NCBI GenBank assembly: GCA_030068145.1
Contig: JAPJBO010000073.1
Coordinates: 345,501 to 409,500 of the forward strand
Direction: 5' to 3'
Source: Diplonema papillatum
Lineage: Eukaryota; Euglenozoa; Diplonemea; Diplonemida; Diplonemidae
DNA length: 64,000 nt
Shown here: positions 11,488-22,872 of the stretch, piece after piece
Numbering within the stretch: the stretch's first letter is position 1
How the letters are laid out: every line of letters begins with the position of its first letter
Program-made: the position numbers and the translations under genes
The notes under the pieces: model-generated
What the model was told of the DNA's origin: nothing
Seen by the model: only the letters and a program-made list of their open reading frames with translations
Database searches by the model: none

Positions 11488-11765
11488 CAGGTACCAGGGA
11501 AAGCCTGCTACACGGGAGCCAAGCTTCACGTGTTCGGCGGTACTGCAGAGCCACGGGCCTACGGGTCAAGTGGCTACCGATTTCCCAAACTAAAGCATCA
11601 AGGCGTGGCGCACCTTGGGGCTTGGCGCTCGCGCTGAACACAAGCTCGTCGAGACGGTCAGCCGCAGGGCAGAGCGGACGGGGTTGTGGCACTGTGCTGC
11701 CTCCGACTCAAGCTTTGCAAGCTGTGGTTGACCGTCACGTTCCTGGACCAGGAGCGGCCTTTTTC
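11488..11765 (+). repeat. dispersed repeat R3, copy 1
   Basis: About 275 bp that recur almost unchanged at 47168-47435 and 47508-47752, both in the NDUFA9-like gene's second intron, and in part at 17463-17645. Each copy runs from a start near GGGAAAGCCTGCTACACGGG to a pyrimidine-rich run. The apparent open frames over these copies are therefore repeat sequence, not genes. Confidence 0.7.
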
Positions 11766-12529
11766 TCTTTTCTTTTCTTTTCTTCTCTCTCTCGGCAAAG
11801 GACGCGTAGAGGCCGTGGAAGCGTGCACCGGCGGGGAGGGGAAACCCTGCCTCAGAAACGCGGGCGTCTGCGAGGCAGGAGGAGAGGAAATGAGCCAATT
11901 CACCCCCTCTGAACGATCGAATGTTGTCGAGCATCATATGACGTGATCCGGTGGCCTTGCTTGGGTGTACAAGGGGTGTGCTCGGTACGTAGAAATTCGC
12001 GGAAAGTACCCAATGCAAAAAATCGCCAGAAATCGCCTTTTTACCCTACTTGGGGTGTACATGGGGTGTACCGTCGGGAAGTTCTTAGTAAGTTCATGGG
12101 AAGCTAAGACTTCTACTGTGGATCACACCATTATATTATAGTTTTTTCGGGTTAGAATGCAACTAATCTGTGGCGATAATCTGCATCGCCAGCGTCGCGG
12201 TTATCTCTTCGTGACGCGCCATGGTTTTCGCCTCTTCAGCTTGATCGTCGCGCTCAGGCGCGCGCTTGGTGCTTCGCTTCTCCTGAACCTCTCGAATGCA
12301 AGAATCTGCGGCAATAATCTGCACCTGCTTTCTTTCGTGCATTCGAGGGCAGGTGAATTGGCTCAGGAAACATGATCATCGCTGCGGAATGAAGTAAATG
12401 GAGGTGGGAGGATGGGTGGTGTTTGCAAGTGCGGGCTGCGTGCTCAACAACACGTGTCCTCTCAGCGGGCGGACCTCGGTCGTCTTGGTTGACCCACGGC
12501 ACCAGAAAGCAGCTACAAAAAAACTGGTC

Positions 12530-12810
12530 AATAAGGTTCGGTGCCTTAGGGTCTCCGGTTGTGACCGTGGAGGCTGGGAGTTCGGCAGTAAAGGGATGTG
12601 GACATATTGCACACGTTAACTACGGCTAGCCAAGTTTACGGCTATTGAGACCGTTACACCGAGAACAAATTCGCTATGAACTCAGTCTTTCGAGGTACCA
12701 CGGGGAGAGAAAGCGGGGCCAAAAACAGTTTACGCGGTTTGCGGTCCGAAAAGGTTTGTACGGAGGCGGTTGCAAGTCTCCTCTAAGCCACGGACACAGG
12801 CGGACCATCA
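12530..12810 (+). repeat. dispersed repeat R5, long copy
   Basis: Nearly 280 bp shared with 20098-20400. It includes GCTAGCCAAGTTT, GAACAAATTCGCTATG, a TACCACG block, and a terminal part around AAGCCACGGACACAGGCGG. That terminal part also occurs alone in the 42930-43326, 49650-49830 and 59430-59545 repeats. Confidence 0.6.
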
Positions 12811-12871
12811 CCAGCAGGAACCAACCTGTGCGTCCGCAGACATACCAGCGGTGGCGTCTCTGGTTTCTGTC

Positions 12872-13045
12872 GCACGGTGCGGTCCAGCCACAGAAGGCTG
12901 GAGCTAAAGCTGGAGCTGGAAAAGCGGTGGCACACCCCCTTTTGCGTGCGGATGCACACGCGTTTCGGTTGGCAGCACACCGCTTTTCGTGTGACGATGA
13001 CATACCACTCCAGCTTCTGAGGCTGGGCCTCGCCGTGCAGCAGGA
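12872..13045. mobile_element. MITE-2, copy 1
   Basis: Long imperfect terminal inverted repeats. GCACGGTGCGGTCCAGCC plus AGAAGGCTGGAG at the left faces CTCCAGCTTCTGAGGCTGG plus GCCTCGCCGTGC at the right. The copy at 39585-39722 has the same arms with a shorter interior. A one-ended remnant lies at about 13402-13434. Non-coding foldback element. Confidence 0.6.
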
Positions 13046-14090
13046 CCACGCATGCTACGAGAGCACAGGAAAATCGTCTCGGGAGAGAAGTTAATTCGAT
13101 GTTCGCCGACGTGGAGGCGTGGTTACCGGACGCCGCGGTTTGGTTGACTTCTTGTCTTAACCTTTACTTATTACGGGGGAGCAGTAAATGATTTCATTCG
13201 AGAAACACACGCTGAGCAAGGATGCGGTGGACGAGTCCGGACGGGCTACTTGACTGTCCCTGTCCGGATTACACGCCCAGACTGAACTTCTCCCGGATGT
13301 GCGAGTGAGTGTGCAGGGAGTATCTCCCCGGGGAAACACGTCATCGCACTGGAGTTCTGGTGTTAGGCGCGAAAGGAAGTGCCAACATATGCACGCTGCG
13401 CGGCAAGGCTGGGCCTCGCCATGCAGCGGGCTGCCGTCAGGACCACACATGCTACGAGAGCACAGGAGAATCGTCTCGGGGGGAGAAGTTAATTCGATGT
13501 GCACCTATCGTGGAGGCGTGTTTACCGGACGCAGCGGCTTGGTTGACTTCTTGTCTTAACCTTTTACTTATTAGGGGGAGGAGTTATTGATTTCATCCGA
13601 GGAACACACGCTGAGCAAGGATGCCGTGGACGGTGCATACGGGTTTTCCGAGGGAATCTGCGCGGCTTGACGAATCTAAACAAAGGGTGTCTGTTCTTCG
13701 GGGGAAACAATTTGTTTCCCCTCCCACCCGCCCAGTGGCAGGAAGGGCGCGACGCCGGGGTGAATTTGTCATCCGTTTTCCTAGCCCGCAGGGTGTCCAA
13801 AGTATCACTCCATCGTAAGTTGTTTTTCCTCTCGTTGAACGAGACCCGCTGCTGCAATGCACAGCAGCAATGCCTGACTGCAATGCCCAACACTGAGGAT
13901 AGCCGACAGAGATTCCAGACGAGCTACTTGACTGTCCCTGATCCGGAGTACACGCACGCCCAGGCTGAACCTCCTGGATGTGCGAGTGAGTGTGAGTGTG
14001 CAGGGAGTATCTCCCCGGGGAAACACGCCATCGCACTGGAGTTCTGATGTTAGATGCGAAAGGAAGTGCCAACATACTGTCATCCACGCT
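13046..14090 (+). repeat. locally duplicated segments
   Basis: 13046-13230 is repeated at 13440-13630 (TGCTACGAGAGCACAGGA to CACGCTGAGCAAGGATGC). 13248-13390 is repeated at 13930-14080 (around GGGAGTATCTCCCCGGGGAA). The minus-strand frame at 13593-14339 crosses these duplicated blocks and shows no domain, so I do not call it a gene. 14200-14950 holds a short repeat at 14515-14592 that recurs at 30523-30602, and nothing else recognisable. Confidence 0.55.
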
Positions 14091-14959
14091 CCATCGAGGC
14101 TCACGCCAACGACTGGCTTCATGATAACCAGTGCGCGGATTGACTCCCCACCTGGTACACACACAACAGGAGCCGATGCAGGACAACAATCCGCCTTGAA
14201 ATGACCAGTCTAAGTGTAGCTGCTCGTCCCAATGGCAAAAAAAAACGATTCGCGGCCAGATGGATGCAATGACCTGCTGTGCACGCCGTGCCTCCAGCAT
14301 ATCTGTGAAAACTGAGGTGTCGGACTCACCCCACGGCAAGGAGGTGCGCAGGTGCGCAATGTTGCGATCTGTTAAATTCTCCTTAAGAGGCTCATGTCAA
14401 TTTGACCTATGTTTTATGACAGTCCTCCCATTCTCCCAAACAGGGGTTCCTGCCAACTGGTTTCACTTCCTTTAACTGGTTGGCAGAGTGTTGGGACGCG
14501 AGCCATCAAACGAGGACTGCTTCTGTTTGTGTCGAATTGCGAAGCCCGTGAAGGCTTTTATTTGGCCGACATAAAACTCCAGTTATTTTTTTTTTTTCCT
14601 GCCATTGTGTCCCCAGTTCGTGTACACTTTGAAACGCTTGCCTTGGATAGCCGAAGATCGGGATTTTACCTCTTTCTCTCTGCCTCTCTTCCAGTGGTGT
14701 GCTGCCGCGACGGAGCTGGATAGGAAGAAAGGTAGATGAGAGGGAGATCCATGGTTTGGCGCCATGGAATTTAGAGCATTTTGAGGTCGAAAAGACCGGC
14801 CTGTTAGAGTCTCCCGTTGACCGGAGAGGCTTGGGATAAGATGGGGGAGCTTGTGGAGGGATAGAAGAGAATGGAGGGTATTTTGCTCGTTTCGGATGAT
14901 GTGTCACTCCGCCGGGAAACCTTAGTGTGGTCCCTAACGCGTTTTTTTTTTTTTTTTTT

Positions 14960-15640
14960 TTTGGGGGGGGGGGGGGGGCAAGGGTACCTGTAAATCCAGG
15001 GTCTCCGGGGCCCGGGCCCCGGGCCCCGGGTTAGCGCTAGGGTCCAGATAGGGTCCAGGCCCACGGTAATCACGCCATCCAAGGATGGAATCTTCAATAT
15101 TGTAGCTTCCACAGCAAGCGGAGAGCAAGACGAGAAAAAATCAAGAAATAAACTTGATAAAATTTGATGAAAAAAGCTCACAGTCGTGCATTTACCATAT
15201 GGGCTGAGCGGGCGGAGGCTCCAAGGTGAAATGGTCAAAATGCCCTGGAAAAAATGTGGGCAAAAACTTTCCGAATTGCGGAGTTTTAGGGATTCCGGCC
15301 CAAAAAAAAAATTTTTTTTTTCAACGCCCACCTTGCCACCTGTGACCTTGGGTGAGCCGTGGTACCCTTTAGGCAGCCAGCTAGACCTGCCAGAACCTGA
15401 AAACCTCCTTCAGATTTCGTGGCTGTGTCGAAAAATACATTCTGAGGACGTTTTTGAACGCTTTTGAATCCGTTGAGCTCAAGGACAGTCTGGGGCCCTG
15501 GAATGGAATTGTAAACGAATTGCATCTCGTACCAGAGAGTTTTTCCTTTGGTAATCGTTCAGGGCCAAAACCCTGGAAAATTTTCAGGGCCCGGGCCCGG
15601 ATTACAGGTACCCCTGGGGGGGGGGGGGGGGGACCCGGGA
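14960..15640. mobile_element. foldback element with G-run ends
   Basis: The left end is a T-run, a G-run, then AGGGTACCTGTAAATCC and GGGCCCGGGCCC. The right end, inverted, is GGGCCCGGGCCC, GGATTACAGGTACCCC and a G-run. The about 600-bp interior has no convincing gene. Homopolymer-tipped inverted repeats resemble the C/G-run elements near 3.5 and 4.9 kb in design, although the arms are unrelated. Confidence 0.5.
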
Positions 15641-15659
15641 TTGGGTAAGGTGGTGGTCG

Positions 15660-17460
15660 TTCTACTTTAGATTACTTAACCACATGCAGACGAAGAATAG
15701 TATAAGTTGTCACTTAAACGGATAGTTGATCACGAAAGTTCGCGGATGTCTGTGAAGGCCAAAATGTAGTCTCAGGTGGTTGCGGTGTGCCGTATTGAAA
15801 AGAATTGGCACAAATATTTCCAACGCGCCCTTTGTTGGACACGGAATGTTGCTCCAGACGCCAAACGGATGTCAAGGCGAAACCAAGTCAGAAAACGGCG
15901 ACTCGATGTGGCAGCGGTGCCCGTTCAAAACTGAGGTGTATAGTCCGCAACGTTGCCCTCACTCCTGACCCATCGTACGGAAACAGCGCAGTTCAAGGAA
16001 CGCACGCGTTCCAGTCCTTTAACTACCGCCTCGTTCAAGACGGCACTTTTCAAGCAGGACCCCTTACGGGCCACTCCTTTCACAGTGGTATTATCAACCA
16101 CAATGTCCACTCTCCCACTCTAATCGAGGGTGGCAGAGCCAAGACGTATGGAACCCGTTGGATAACAAATTCGAAACCTAATACTCGCAAGGTTTCTGGT
16201 TTGGCTCAAAAAGACGGGTAGTAGAAGATCGCTGTGCCTGACATGAGCCTGCGAGCGTTTAACCACGTCAGGCCAGCGGGAGCAAGGACGTTGTCCGAAG
16301 ACGTCGACACTCACCCTTCGCTGACGATGCCGCGGGTCACCTCCTCAACTCATTCCTATCCTGGTCGATCGACAAAACTGAGTTCAACTAAACCCACACC
16401 CCCGTCCCAAGTGGTTAAGAAGATTCCGCGAGCGTGTTGAACGAGCCGCTAACCCGAGAAAGAGCTGCGTAGTTTTTTTGTGCGGTGGACGATGTACGTC
16501 GTTCTGATGTCTGACAATCCCGCGGGACGTTCACATTGTAATTTTTTTTTTTTTTTTTTTTTTTTTGCTTTGTTGAGAATTGCCGAAGGGGTGTCTGAAG
16601 GGTTCAGCTGCCCCGTCGTGGCTCAAGTTCTCTCTTTGGTCTTTTTTTTCCCCCCCCCCTCATTTTTGTCGATCGAAAAAAGCGTTTCGCCAACTCCTTT
16701 GTGGATGGTTTTGTGCGGTGGACGATTTACGTCGTTATGATGGCGATTCGCTTCTCGTTCTCGTTCTTCGCCTCCCTTTCGGGTGGGGGGGGGTACGCTT
16801 TAGCCCGATTATCATCGCGGATTTCTTCCGGCGGCAACGGGGAAAAGGATACTGGTAAGAAGTGTTCGAAGGGGGGAGCGAGGGGGTGGAAATGGGGGGA
16901 GGGGTGTAGCGCACGCCTTTCTCCAACTAGGTTACTTTTTTTGTCTTTGCCGACGATTTCGTCGTTCCTTCTCTTTTTCGCATCTGGGTGCCCGGAATGT
17001 GTGGCCTTTGTATGGGGTCGGCTACCTCGTCTTCCAGTCTTTGTTCCTGGGCCGGTCAGTGGCGGTCATCACTGTGAAGAAAGTAGCCTCCTTTCGAGGA
17101 TCGTGTATGTCGCCAAGACATCCACCGATAAGTGCAATGTGATGTCACCTTCGATCAACCGCAGTTGAGCTGAGGGGAACAGTGGGTTGCCTTCCCGAAT
17201 GCTCGGGATTTTTGGTTTTCGCCACGATGTATGAATCCTCGGTTCCCAATCTGTTTTGAGAGTCGTTTCCTCCCTCCATTCAGAATCGAAATATTTGGCG
17301 ATGATCGTTTTGGCCAAGGACGAGTATTTTCACCTGCTCCGCAACGGGGAGTCGTGCTTTGTTTCGTGTTTTCCGGCGAGAATCGCTCGGTTTTCTTTTT
17401 CTGGTAGACTTGCAGGTGAGCAGCGACACCTCCCCTTGTTGCGAGCACGTGTACCGGGAA
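15660..17460. other. gene-free region apart from an RNase H relic
   Basis: Other than 15925-16110, no coding sequence is recognisable. 16530-17000 is T-rich, with two related blocks around GTGCGGTGGACGAT (16480 and 16710). The minus-strand frame 17155-17892 crosses repeats R3 and R2 and is not a gene. Confidence 0.5.
15925..16110 (-). pseudogene. RNase H relic of the YR retrotransposon family
   Basis: The minus-strand frame reads VVDNTTVKGVARKGSCLKSA, then VLNEAVV and VRWVRSEGNVAD. Aligned by eye this is the last third of the RNase H domain in the intact element at 52795-57216 (about residues 460-513 there), with the catalytic-type VVDN and N-x-A-D signatures. Frames break on both sides: the intact copy continues into MPSR, here replaced by unrelated residues and a stop. 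I cannot find the rest of the element within 500 bp. It shows the family inserted here before and has decayed. Confidence 0.7.
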
Positions 17461-17462
17461 AA

Positions 17463-17645
17463 CCAAACTAAAAAGCATCAAGGCGTGGCGCACTTTCGGG
17501 CTTGGCGCTTGCGCTGAACACAAGCTCGTAGAGACGGTCAGCCACAGGTCAGGGCGGACGGGGTTGTGGCACTGTGCTGCCTTCGACTCAAGCCTTGCAA
17601 GCTGCGGTTGGCCGTCACGTTCCTGAACCCGGTGCGGCTGTTTTC
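17463..17645 (+). repeat. dispersed repeat R3, partial
   Basis: Right two-thirds of R3 (AAAGCATCAAGGCGTGGCGC to the pyrimidine run), more diverged than the 11.5 and 47 kb copies. Confidence 0.65.
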
Positions 17646-17759
17646 TTTCTTTCTTTTCTTTTTTCTTCTTTTTCTTCTTCTTTCTATTTGGTAGACTTTC
17701 TCGAGTTGTTTTCTTCAGAGACGCTAAAGTAGAGACGCTCAACAAGTAACCTACCGGAC

Positions 17760-18140
17760 GGGCGCTTCGTTTTGTTTGTGCGTGCCGGTTGATCGTTTTC
17801 CCACTTGTAATTACCTTCTGTGTCAATTCCAGGCAAGGAATTCTGATCAACCACCGAAACACGCTACGCCTACGTCTTTTTAGCCTGCACAATGTATTGA
17901 AGGGCGACCCGCAAGATTGTTAGTACTAAAAATACTCGAGGGACTGCCTTGTGCTCATTTCGAAGGAGGCTAGAGGGGGAGAAAACAATACAACGACAAG
18001 GTGGGTCTTTTTGTTGAACGCTTACGCCCGCCACTAAACCCAGATTTACCTGTGTTTCGTGCGGGCTGCAGCACATTTACCTCCTTTGATCTATCGCAAC
18101 TGGCAGTCTCCTCAAGCATTTCCTACAAAGCAGGTACTTA
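17760..18140 (+). repeat. compound repeat R2+R1
   Basis: R2 (17760-17933) runs directly into R1 (17934-18140) across TTAGTACTAAAAATACTCGA, which suggests they may be parts of one larger element that is usually found truncated. R1 recurs at 28719-28935 (inverted), 31906-32100 (calpain intron) and 39073-39415. The block lies just 3' of the fascin-like gene, so it may sit in its 3' flank or in an unrecognised intron. Confidence 0.6.
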
Positions 18141-18198
18141 TACAAAAAAAGAGCGGCGTCGGCCAATGAATTGGGTCTGGATTCGGCGGGGCGATAAT

Positions 18199-19275
18199 TT
18201 ATGCCATGCAAGGGCACGATGCAGCTTGGACGGGCCCGATGTTGCGCCTGGGGCACCACGGCCCTGTGGGGGGGGTGGTGGTGGCGAAGATGGCGAGGAC
18301 TCGGGCGTCGGTGGTAAGGGCGGGGAGGATGACGGTGGTTCGCTTGGTCACGGTGGTGTGGAAGGTCGCCATCGGATACTTCGCGCCTGTCGCGTCCGCG
18401 CGGATGGAAAAGGTCGGGGCGCACGAGGCTGCGTCGAATTCGGCCTCCATCGCAAGCAGGCTGGACGGGAGTCCGCCATTGAAGTAGGCGGCCCGGCACG
18501 TCCTGCACCGGTAGACCGACACAAAAAAGTGGCAGTCCGCATTTCCGCAGCAACGCAGCTCGATCACAGACCCCGTGCTGACCGGCAGCGGAGGCACAAT
18601 CACGAACCCCGACCGGAAGCTCTCCGGGATGTCGTGCACGTCGATCTTCGGCAGGACCTTCACTACTTCCTCTTTGCTCGCCACCTGCACGGGCTGCATC
18701 ACTGCCCCGCTGACCGCAACCTCAAACCCAGTGTAGCAGAAGGGGCAGCTGATGATCTCGATCTCGAGCCCCACATCGATCTGAGTCGCGCTCAGTTCGT
18801 TCACTACGCCGACTGACAACGGGTTGTCTATGTAGCACAAGTAGCACCGCGTCACGAATCGGTCGTTGTCCGCCTGCAACGCGTACGTCGACGGTCCCAA
18901 CTCGTGGACGGTGAGGTGGGTGGTCACATCAGCGAACGAGAGAGAATCCGCCACCCAGGTGCCGTCCTTGTACTTTCCCGTCATGCAGGTAGGGCACCGA
19001 CGGAGGAACCGGCCGTTGCTTGCTTGCAGAGCGATGACGCCGTGCTTGATGTTCTTGATGGCGAAGTACTCTGCCTGCGAAGTGACCGTGGTCGCTGAGA
19101 ACACCGTCGACGTGTACCCGGTTATGACACAGCCGTCGCACACGCTCATGTACACGGCCTTCGCCTCCTCCGGACGCTTGTTCTTCAGCGTGACCATGCA
19201 TCCATCCTGGAACTGCCCCACACACGCAGCGGCACAGAGGACGACGACCAGTAGGCGGGACAGGGTCGGTGTCAT
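18199..19275 (-). CDS. secreted fascin-like beta-trefoil protein, Cys-pair rich
   Basis: A single open frame of 358 residues starts at ATG 19275. The first 20 residues form a classic signal peptide (hydrophobic LLVVVLCAAACVG, likely cleavage before QFQDG), so the product should enter the secretory pathway. Two segments (about residues 72-90 and 127-143) read AIKNIKHGVIALQASNGRF and YALQADNDRFVTRC, the repeated L-Q-A-x-N-x-R-F pattern of fascin/actin-crosslinking-type beta-trefoils. Four CxxC pairs (CPTC, CYLC, CPFC, CRTC) and other Cys suggest disulfides or metal binding. The C-terminal half is not recognised. Whether it binds carbohydrate or protein is unknown. No intron is needed, although repeat R1 sits directly downstream, so a further exon cannot be excluded. 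It is on the same strand as the other host genes. Confidence 0.7.
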   Translation of the reverse strand: MTPTLSRLLVVVLCAAACVGQFQDGCMVTLKNKRPEEAKAVYMSVCDGCVITGYTSTVFSATTVTSQAEYFAIKNIKHGVIALQASNGRFLRRCPTCMTGKYKDGTWVADSLSFADVTTHLTVHELGPSTYALQADNDRFVTRCYLCYIDNPLSVGVVNELSATQIDVGLEIEIISCPFCYTGFEVAVSGAVMQPVQVASKEEVVKVLPKIDVHDIPESFRSGFVIVPPLPVSTGSVIELRCCGNADCHFFVSVYRCRTCRAAYFNGGLPSSLLAMEAEFDAASCAPTFSIRADATGAKYPMATFHTTVTKRTTVILPALTTDARVLAIFATTTPPTGPWCPRRNIGPVQAASCPCMA

Positions 19276-19347
19276 TTTCTGGATGGGGTTCTCCTCGATG
19301 CTGCCCTGCTTTGCTTCGACTTGTTTTTTTTGTTTTTTTTTTTTTTT

Positions 19348-19432
19348 CCGACGACAACTAGTGCCAGACTAGCCTACCCGAAGGCAGTTGATTTATTTAG
19401 GCAAGGTTTCTCTACCGGCGGAAGTTGTGGGT
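19348..19432 (-). repeat. SINE-like repeat, copy
   Basis: About 85 bp matching 317-405, with the same position of the A-run (T-run on the plus strand at 19322-19347). It lies about 75 bp upstream of the fascin-like start codon, in the presumed 5' region of that gene. Confidence 0.55.
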
Positions 19433-19434
19433 TA

Positions 19435-22285
19435 GCGTTCTTGTTTTTTATTTTATTTTTTTGACGTGGCTTTGTGGCTGCTTTGCGCGAGAGTGAAGAT
19501 TTCTTTCGGTTTGTGTTTGTGGAGACAAAAAGGTCGGGCGCGGGTGGGTTGGGGGAACCTGAAAAGGGCGCGGATTTGTCTTCGAAGCACCCGTCAGAGA
19601 CTGTAATACCGAGCTATGTCAGAGTGTAAGTTCACTTAGAGATTCGGGGGCTCTAAAGTCTCCGGGTGACCGTTGTCGTAAAGGTTCCGTGTAAGATATC
19701 GTGTACTAGTGTGCGTATCGTATCTGCGGTAGTGGCAGTACGTTTGTTTGTGTGTGTGTGTGTGATCTCAATAATGGGTAACCCCTGAGCGGAGTCTAGC
19801 CCAGTTGCGCAATGCACTTACGTTACTGCCGATGCACCAGCCGGTCGCTCGTGGTGGTTGCGACGTACACGGAACTGCAGCCTCGACTGGCATTGACTTC
19901 CTTCTTCGTGATTTGCCTGTTGCTTAGAGCTATATCAGTGTCGTCTATTGCCGAGCATTCGACTTGTTTCAGAGCGCGCGCTCACTTCCTAGTGTCTCGT
20001 CATTTCCTTTCCATTTTTACGACCATTGCCTACACGGTAAGACGCGTCGAGAGGTGAACGAGAAAGAAGAGAGCCCGCCGCCTACGTAATTTTCTAGCGT
20101 TTATTGTGTGTAAAGATTCGGTGCTTTAGGGTCACCGGTTGGCCATTGGGGCTGGATGCAAGTAGTGAAAGGGATGTAGACACATTTGCACATTTCAACT
20201 ATGGCTAGCCAAGTTTGTGTCTAATAAGACGGATGCCAAGAACAAATTCGCTATGGGTTTAGCCTTTCGAGATACCACGAAAGAGGAACGGGGTCGAAAA
20301 CAGTGTACGTGACATGCAGTCCAAAAGAGTTGTACGTCGGACGGCGGTGCAAGTCTCCTTTAGGCCACGGACACAGGCGGACCATCATCTCCCGACAAAA
20401 GGATTCTCAGTCTGACATGCAACCACGGTTGTAATAGGGGCGTACGGACGGACAGCGGCACGTTGTACGTCAGATCGGAGAAAAGCTGAGTCGCAGCTGT
20501 GGTTTAATCGGGTAGTTGCCACTGTAGTCACTCCGCCTTCTTCTGGATGTTGCTCGGTATTTGGGTATGCGTATGTCCTCCCCTTGCATGCGTTACTATA
20601 TCAAGAGAGGTCATGTGCGCCTGTGTGTCTGTGTGGTGTCCTTTTCTGGACGAGGGCGCTGCGGCGCAAGCCAAGAGAGACCGACAAGATCAGCAAAGGA
20701 AGCCTGTGAGCAATGGCAAGAGACAGGGGAGGGGCAAGAAGCGGTCGATTCGACTCCGCTCCAGCTGCTCGTCGAAGGACGATGCCGCTGAAAGCGTGGT
20801 GACCAAACGGGATGGCAAGAAACGAAAAGCATGCTGATAAAGTGATGCGCGCCTTTTGTTCTTAGAGTGCAACAAGGGGAGCAGGAGGGTCTGCGCCCCT
20901 TGTTCTTCCAGGCAGGATTTCTACGTATTCTTCCCCAATACGGAACCCACAGTACCATGGTTTCTCTTCCAGTTCACGACATCACGACATGCTGAGCAAT
21001 GGTGTCATAGTATCGCTGCATGTTGTGGTTACTCGCGGTGGCTGGCTCCCACTGGGGGGTGTCGAACATGATGTCACGACATGCCGGGCAATCGTGGAAT
21101 ATTGTCTACGTGTTGTGGCTACTCGTGGCTGGCAGTCATTGGAGCAAGAATCCAACAGTGCTAGCGCACAACTGCAGGTCACCGTGCGAGGGAGATACTA
21201 ACGAGAGTTACCTTGCGACGCGCACGGTCTTCCCCCTGTAGTATACACGACCCGCTACGCTTGCGCCACAGGATCTGTGGCTTGGCGGGGGTTGCAGTCC
21301 CCACCAGGGGGTATTGAGCTCACGGCATCACGACCCTTGCATGTCACAGTTTCACTGAAGGGGTTGGTGCGCCACGAAAGTCGAAAGAGAGAGAGAGAGA
21401 GACGAGTTAGAGTGCAGGGACCATCTCTCCGGGGAGTTTCCGGTCTCCTCACTTCTCTTCGCACTGCTACGGCGGGCGTAAGTCGCTCCGGAGGCGCGCT
21501 GCAGGTTGCGGCTCTGCTACAGTGAGTGGCGGCACCGGAGTTGGTGCTGCAGCAGGCGCTCTGGCCGGCGGGCGAGCTCGTCTCGCGGGGGATCGCCGCC
21601 TTGTAACGCTGCGGGCCCTCTTCTTCCTCGCGACTGCGCGGCCTACGGCGGCGGCTACGTCCTGAGGGTACACGGGTTTGGCGTCATTCCAGCTGTCTTT
21701 GGAGCAAACTGCTACTATGCCGTTTAACATCGCCTCTGTCCTCCGTCCAGCTGCAAAACGTGGACGGTGTGTGAATCCCGGCATTGCCGGCGCACCCAGG
21801 CAGCGTAAAGAGCATACACCCTGACGCCACTTCCCGGGGAAGGCTGAGGCCCCCGTGTCAGCAAAGCTTAGGTCGTTGATGGCTCGTGTTAAATATCCTA
21901 GTCAATATAAGAACCCCACACAGCCTTCGGGGTGGTTGGTTGGAGAAGGTGGTTTGCGCTGGTGATATCAGTTACAAAGACGTGCCCTTCTTCCTTTCTT
22001 TTTGGCAGTTCTCGTCAGTCAACACGAAGTGCAGAAACACATGAGCAATGGTCCCACGGCGTCACGCGTGTTGTGGTCGACTCATGACGACCGGCAACCA
22101 CCAGGGGTGCCATGAAATCCCCCCACGCCCAAGGGCAATGGAATCCCTGTTCTGCAACCCCTTCAACGTCCGCAGATGCTGCTGTTTACGCACCGGGAGA
22201 GAGATCCTTGCCCCCCTTTCGGGGTGTCTGTGAGCCTTTGGTAGCTAACCATCTAGAACGAAGCCGTTGTTGATTGAGCCGACCG
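19435..22285. other. intergenic region with weak coding candidates
   Basis: Contains repeat R5 (20098-20400) and a weak direct repeat at 20985-21140 (ATGTTGTGGTTACTCG-type blocks). Two frames are possible exons but unsupported: 20547-20837 plus, ending in a Lys/Arg-rich tail, and 21467-21784 minus, with an Ala/Pro/Arg-rich tail in GC-rich DNA. Neither has a domain or clear splice sites, so I do not call genes. Confidence 0.4.
20098..20400 (+). repeat. dispersed repeat R5, long copy 2
   Basis: Parallels 12530-12810 over its full length, with scattered substitutions and a longer spacer before GCTAGCCAAGTTTG. Confidence 0.6.
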
Positions 22286-22289
22286 GCGG

Positions 22290-22770
22290 GTGTGCCTGCG
22301 GCTTCTTTGCGCCGCCCTCGTAGTCGGCAAACAAGTCAAAGATGCGCTGTTCGTAAGCCCGCCAGCTGGACTACCTCCGTAGACGAGGATCTCCAGGACA
22401 GCAATGCGCTGTTTCGTACGCCCGTTAACGCAACTGCCCAACTAGGGGTAGAAGAGGGCCTCCGGACAGGAAGGCAATGTGCTGTTTCGTAAGCCCGTTG
22501 CAGCGCAACTGCCCAACTATACGAGCTCAGGAGTAGACGAGGGTCTTCGGACAGGACAGGAATGTGCTGTCTCGTAAGCCCTTCACAGCGCAACTGCCCA
22601 ACTATACGAGCTCAGGAGTAGAAGAGTGCCTTCAAACAGGAAGGCAATGTACTGTTTCGTAAGCCCGTCACAGCGCAACTGCCTAACGATACGAGCTCAG
22701 GAGTGGATGAAGCTCTCCAGACAGGACGGCAATGGGCAGTTCGTAAGCCCGCCACGGTGCGACAACCCCC
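22290..22770 (+). repeat. degenerate tandem repeat, about 81-88 bp unit
   Basis: About five imperfect units, each with a GGACAGGA block, then GTTTCGTAAGCCCG, then GCGCAACTGCCCAAC, then ACGAGCTCAGGAGTAGA. The array ends about 100 bp past the stop of the RRP7-like gene (in that gene's direction), so it may supply its 3' flank. Confidence 0.7.
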
Positions 22771-22872
22771 GACAAATATCAGAGGGTCTGCTGCAGGCAG
22801 GACCGCGGTGCGCTCGGATCCTCGCCAGGTCTTTCAACAGCCAGCGACAGTCGGACTGCCGACAGTCGCAGC

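Larger units (their letters stand above)
6430..12530. other. gene-free region with dispersed repeats
   Basis: No host gene is supportable. The longest frames (7867-8462 minus, 9035-9958 minus, 9264-10037 plus) overlap on both strands in GC-rich or polypurine DNA, show no domain, and partly coincide with repeats. Contents: a 100-bp repeat at 8077-8175 shared with 25405-25505 and (inverted) 50885-50960; two weak tandem blocks around 8360-8545; and the R2, R3, R5, R6 and MITE-1 copies listed separately. Confidence 0.55.

Noticed and set aside
13593-14339. 248-aa minus-strand frame
   Set aside because: It spans locally duplicated repeat segments, no domain is recognisable and the composition is unlike the accepted genes.
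17155-17892. 245-aa minus-strand frame
   Set aside because: It is made of repeats R3 and R2 read in reverse plus a Lys run.
20547-20837. Plus-strand frame with Lys-rich tail as a host gene
   Set aside because: No domain or splice evidence, and opposite to every accepted host gene. Kept only as a weak candidate in the regional note.
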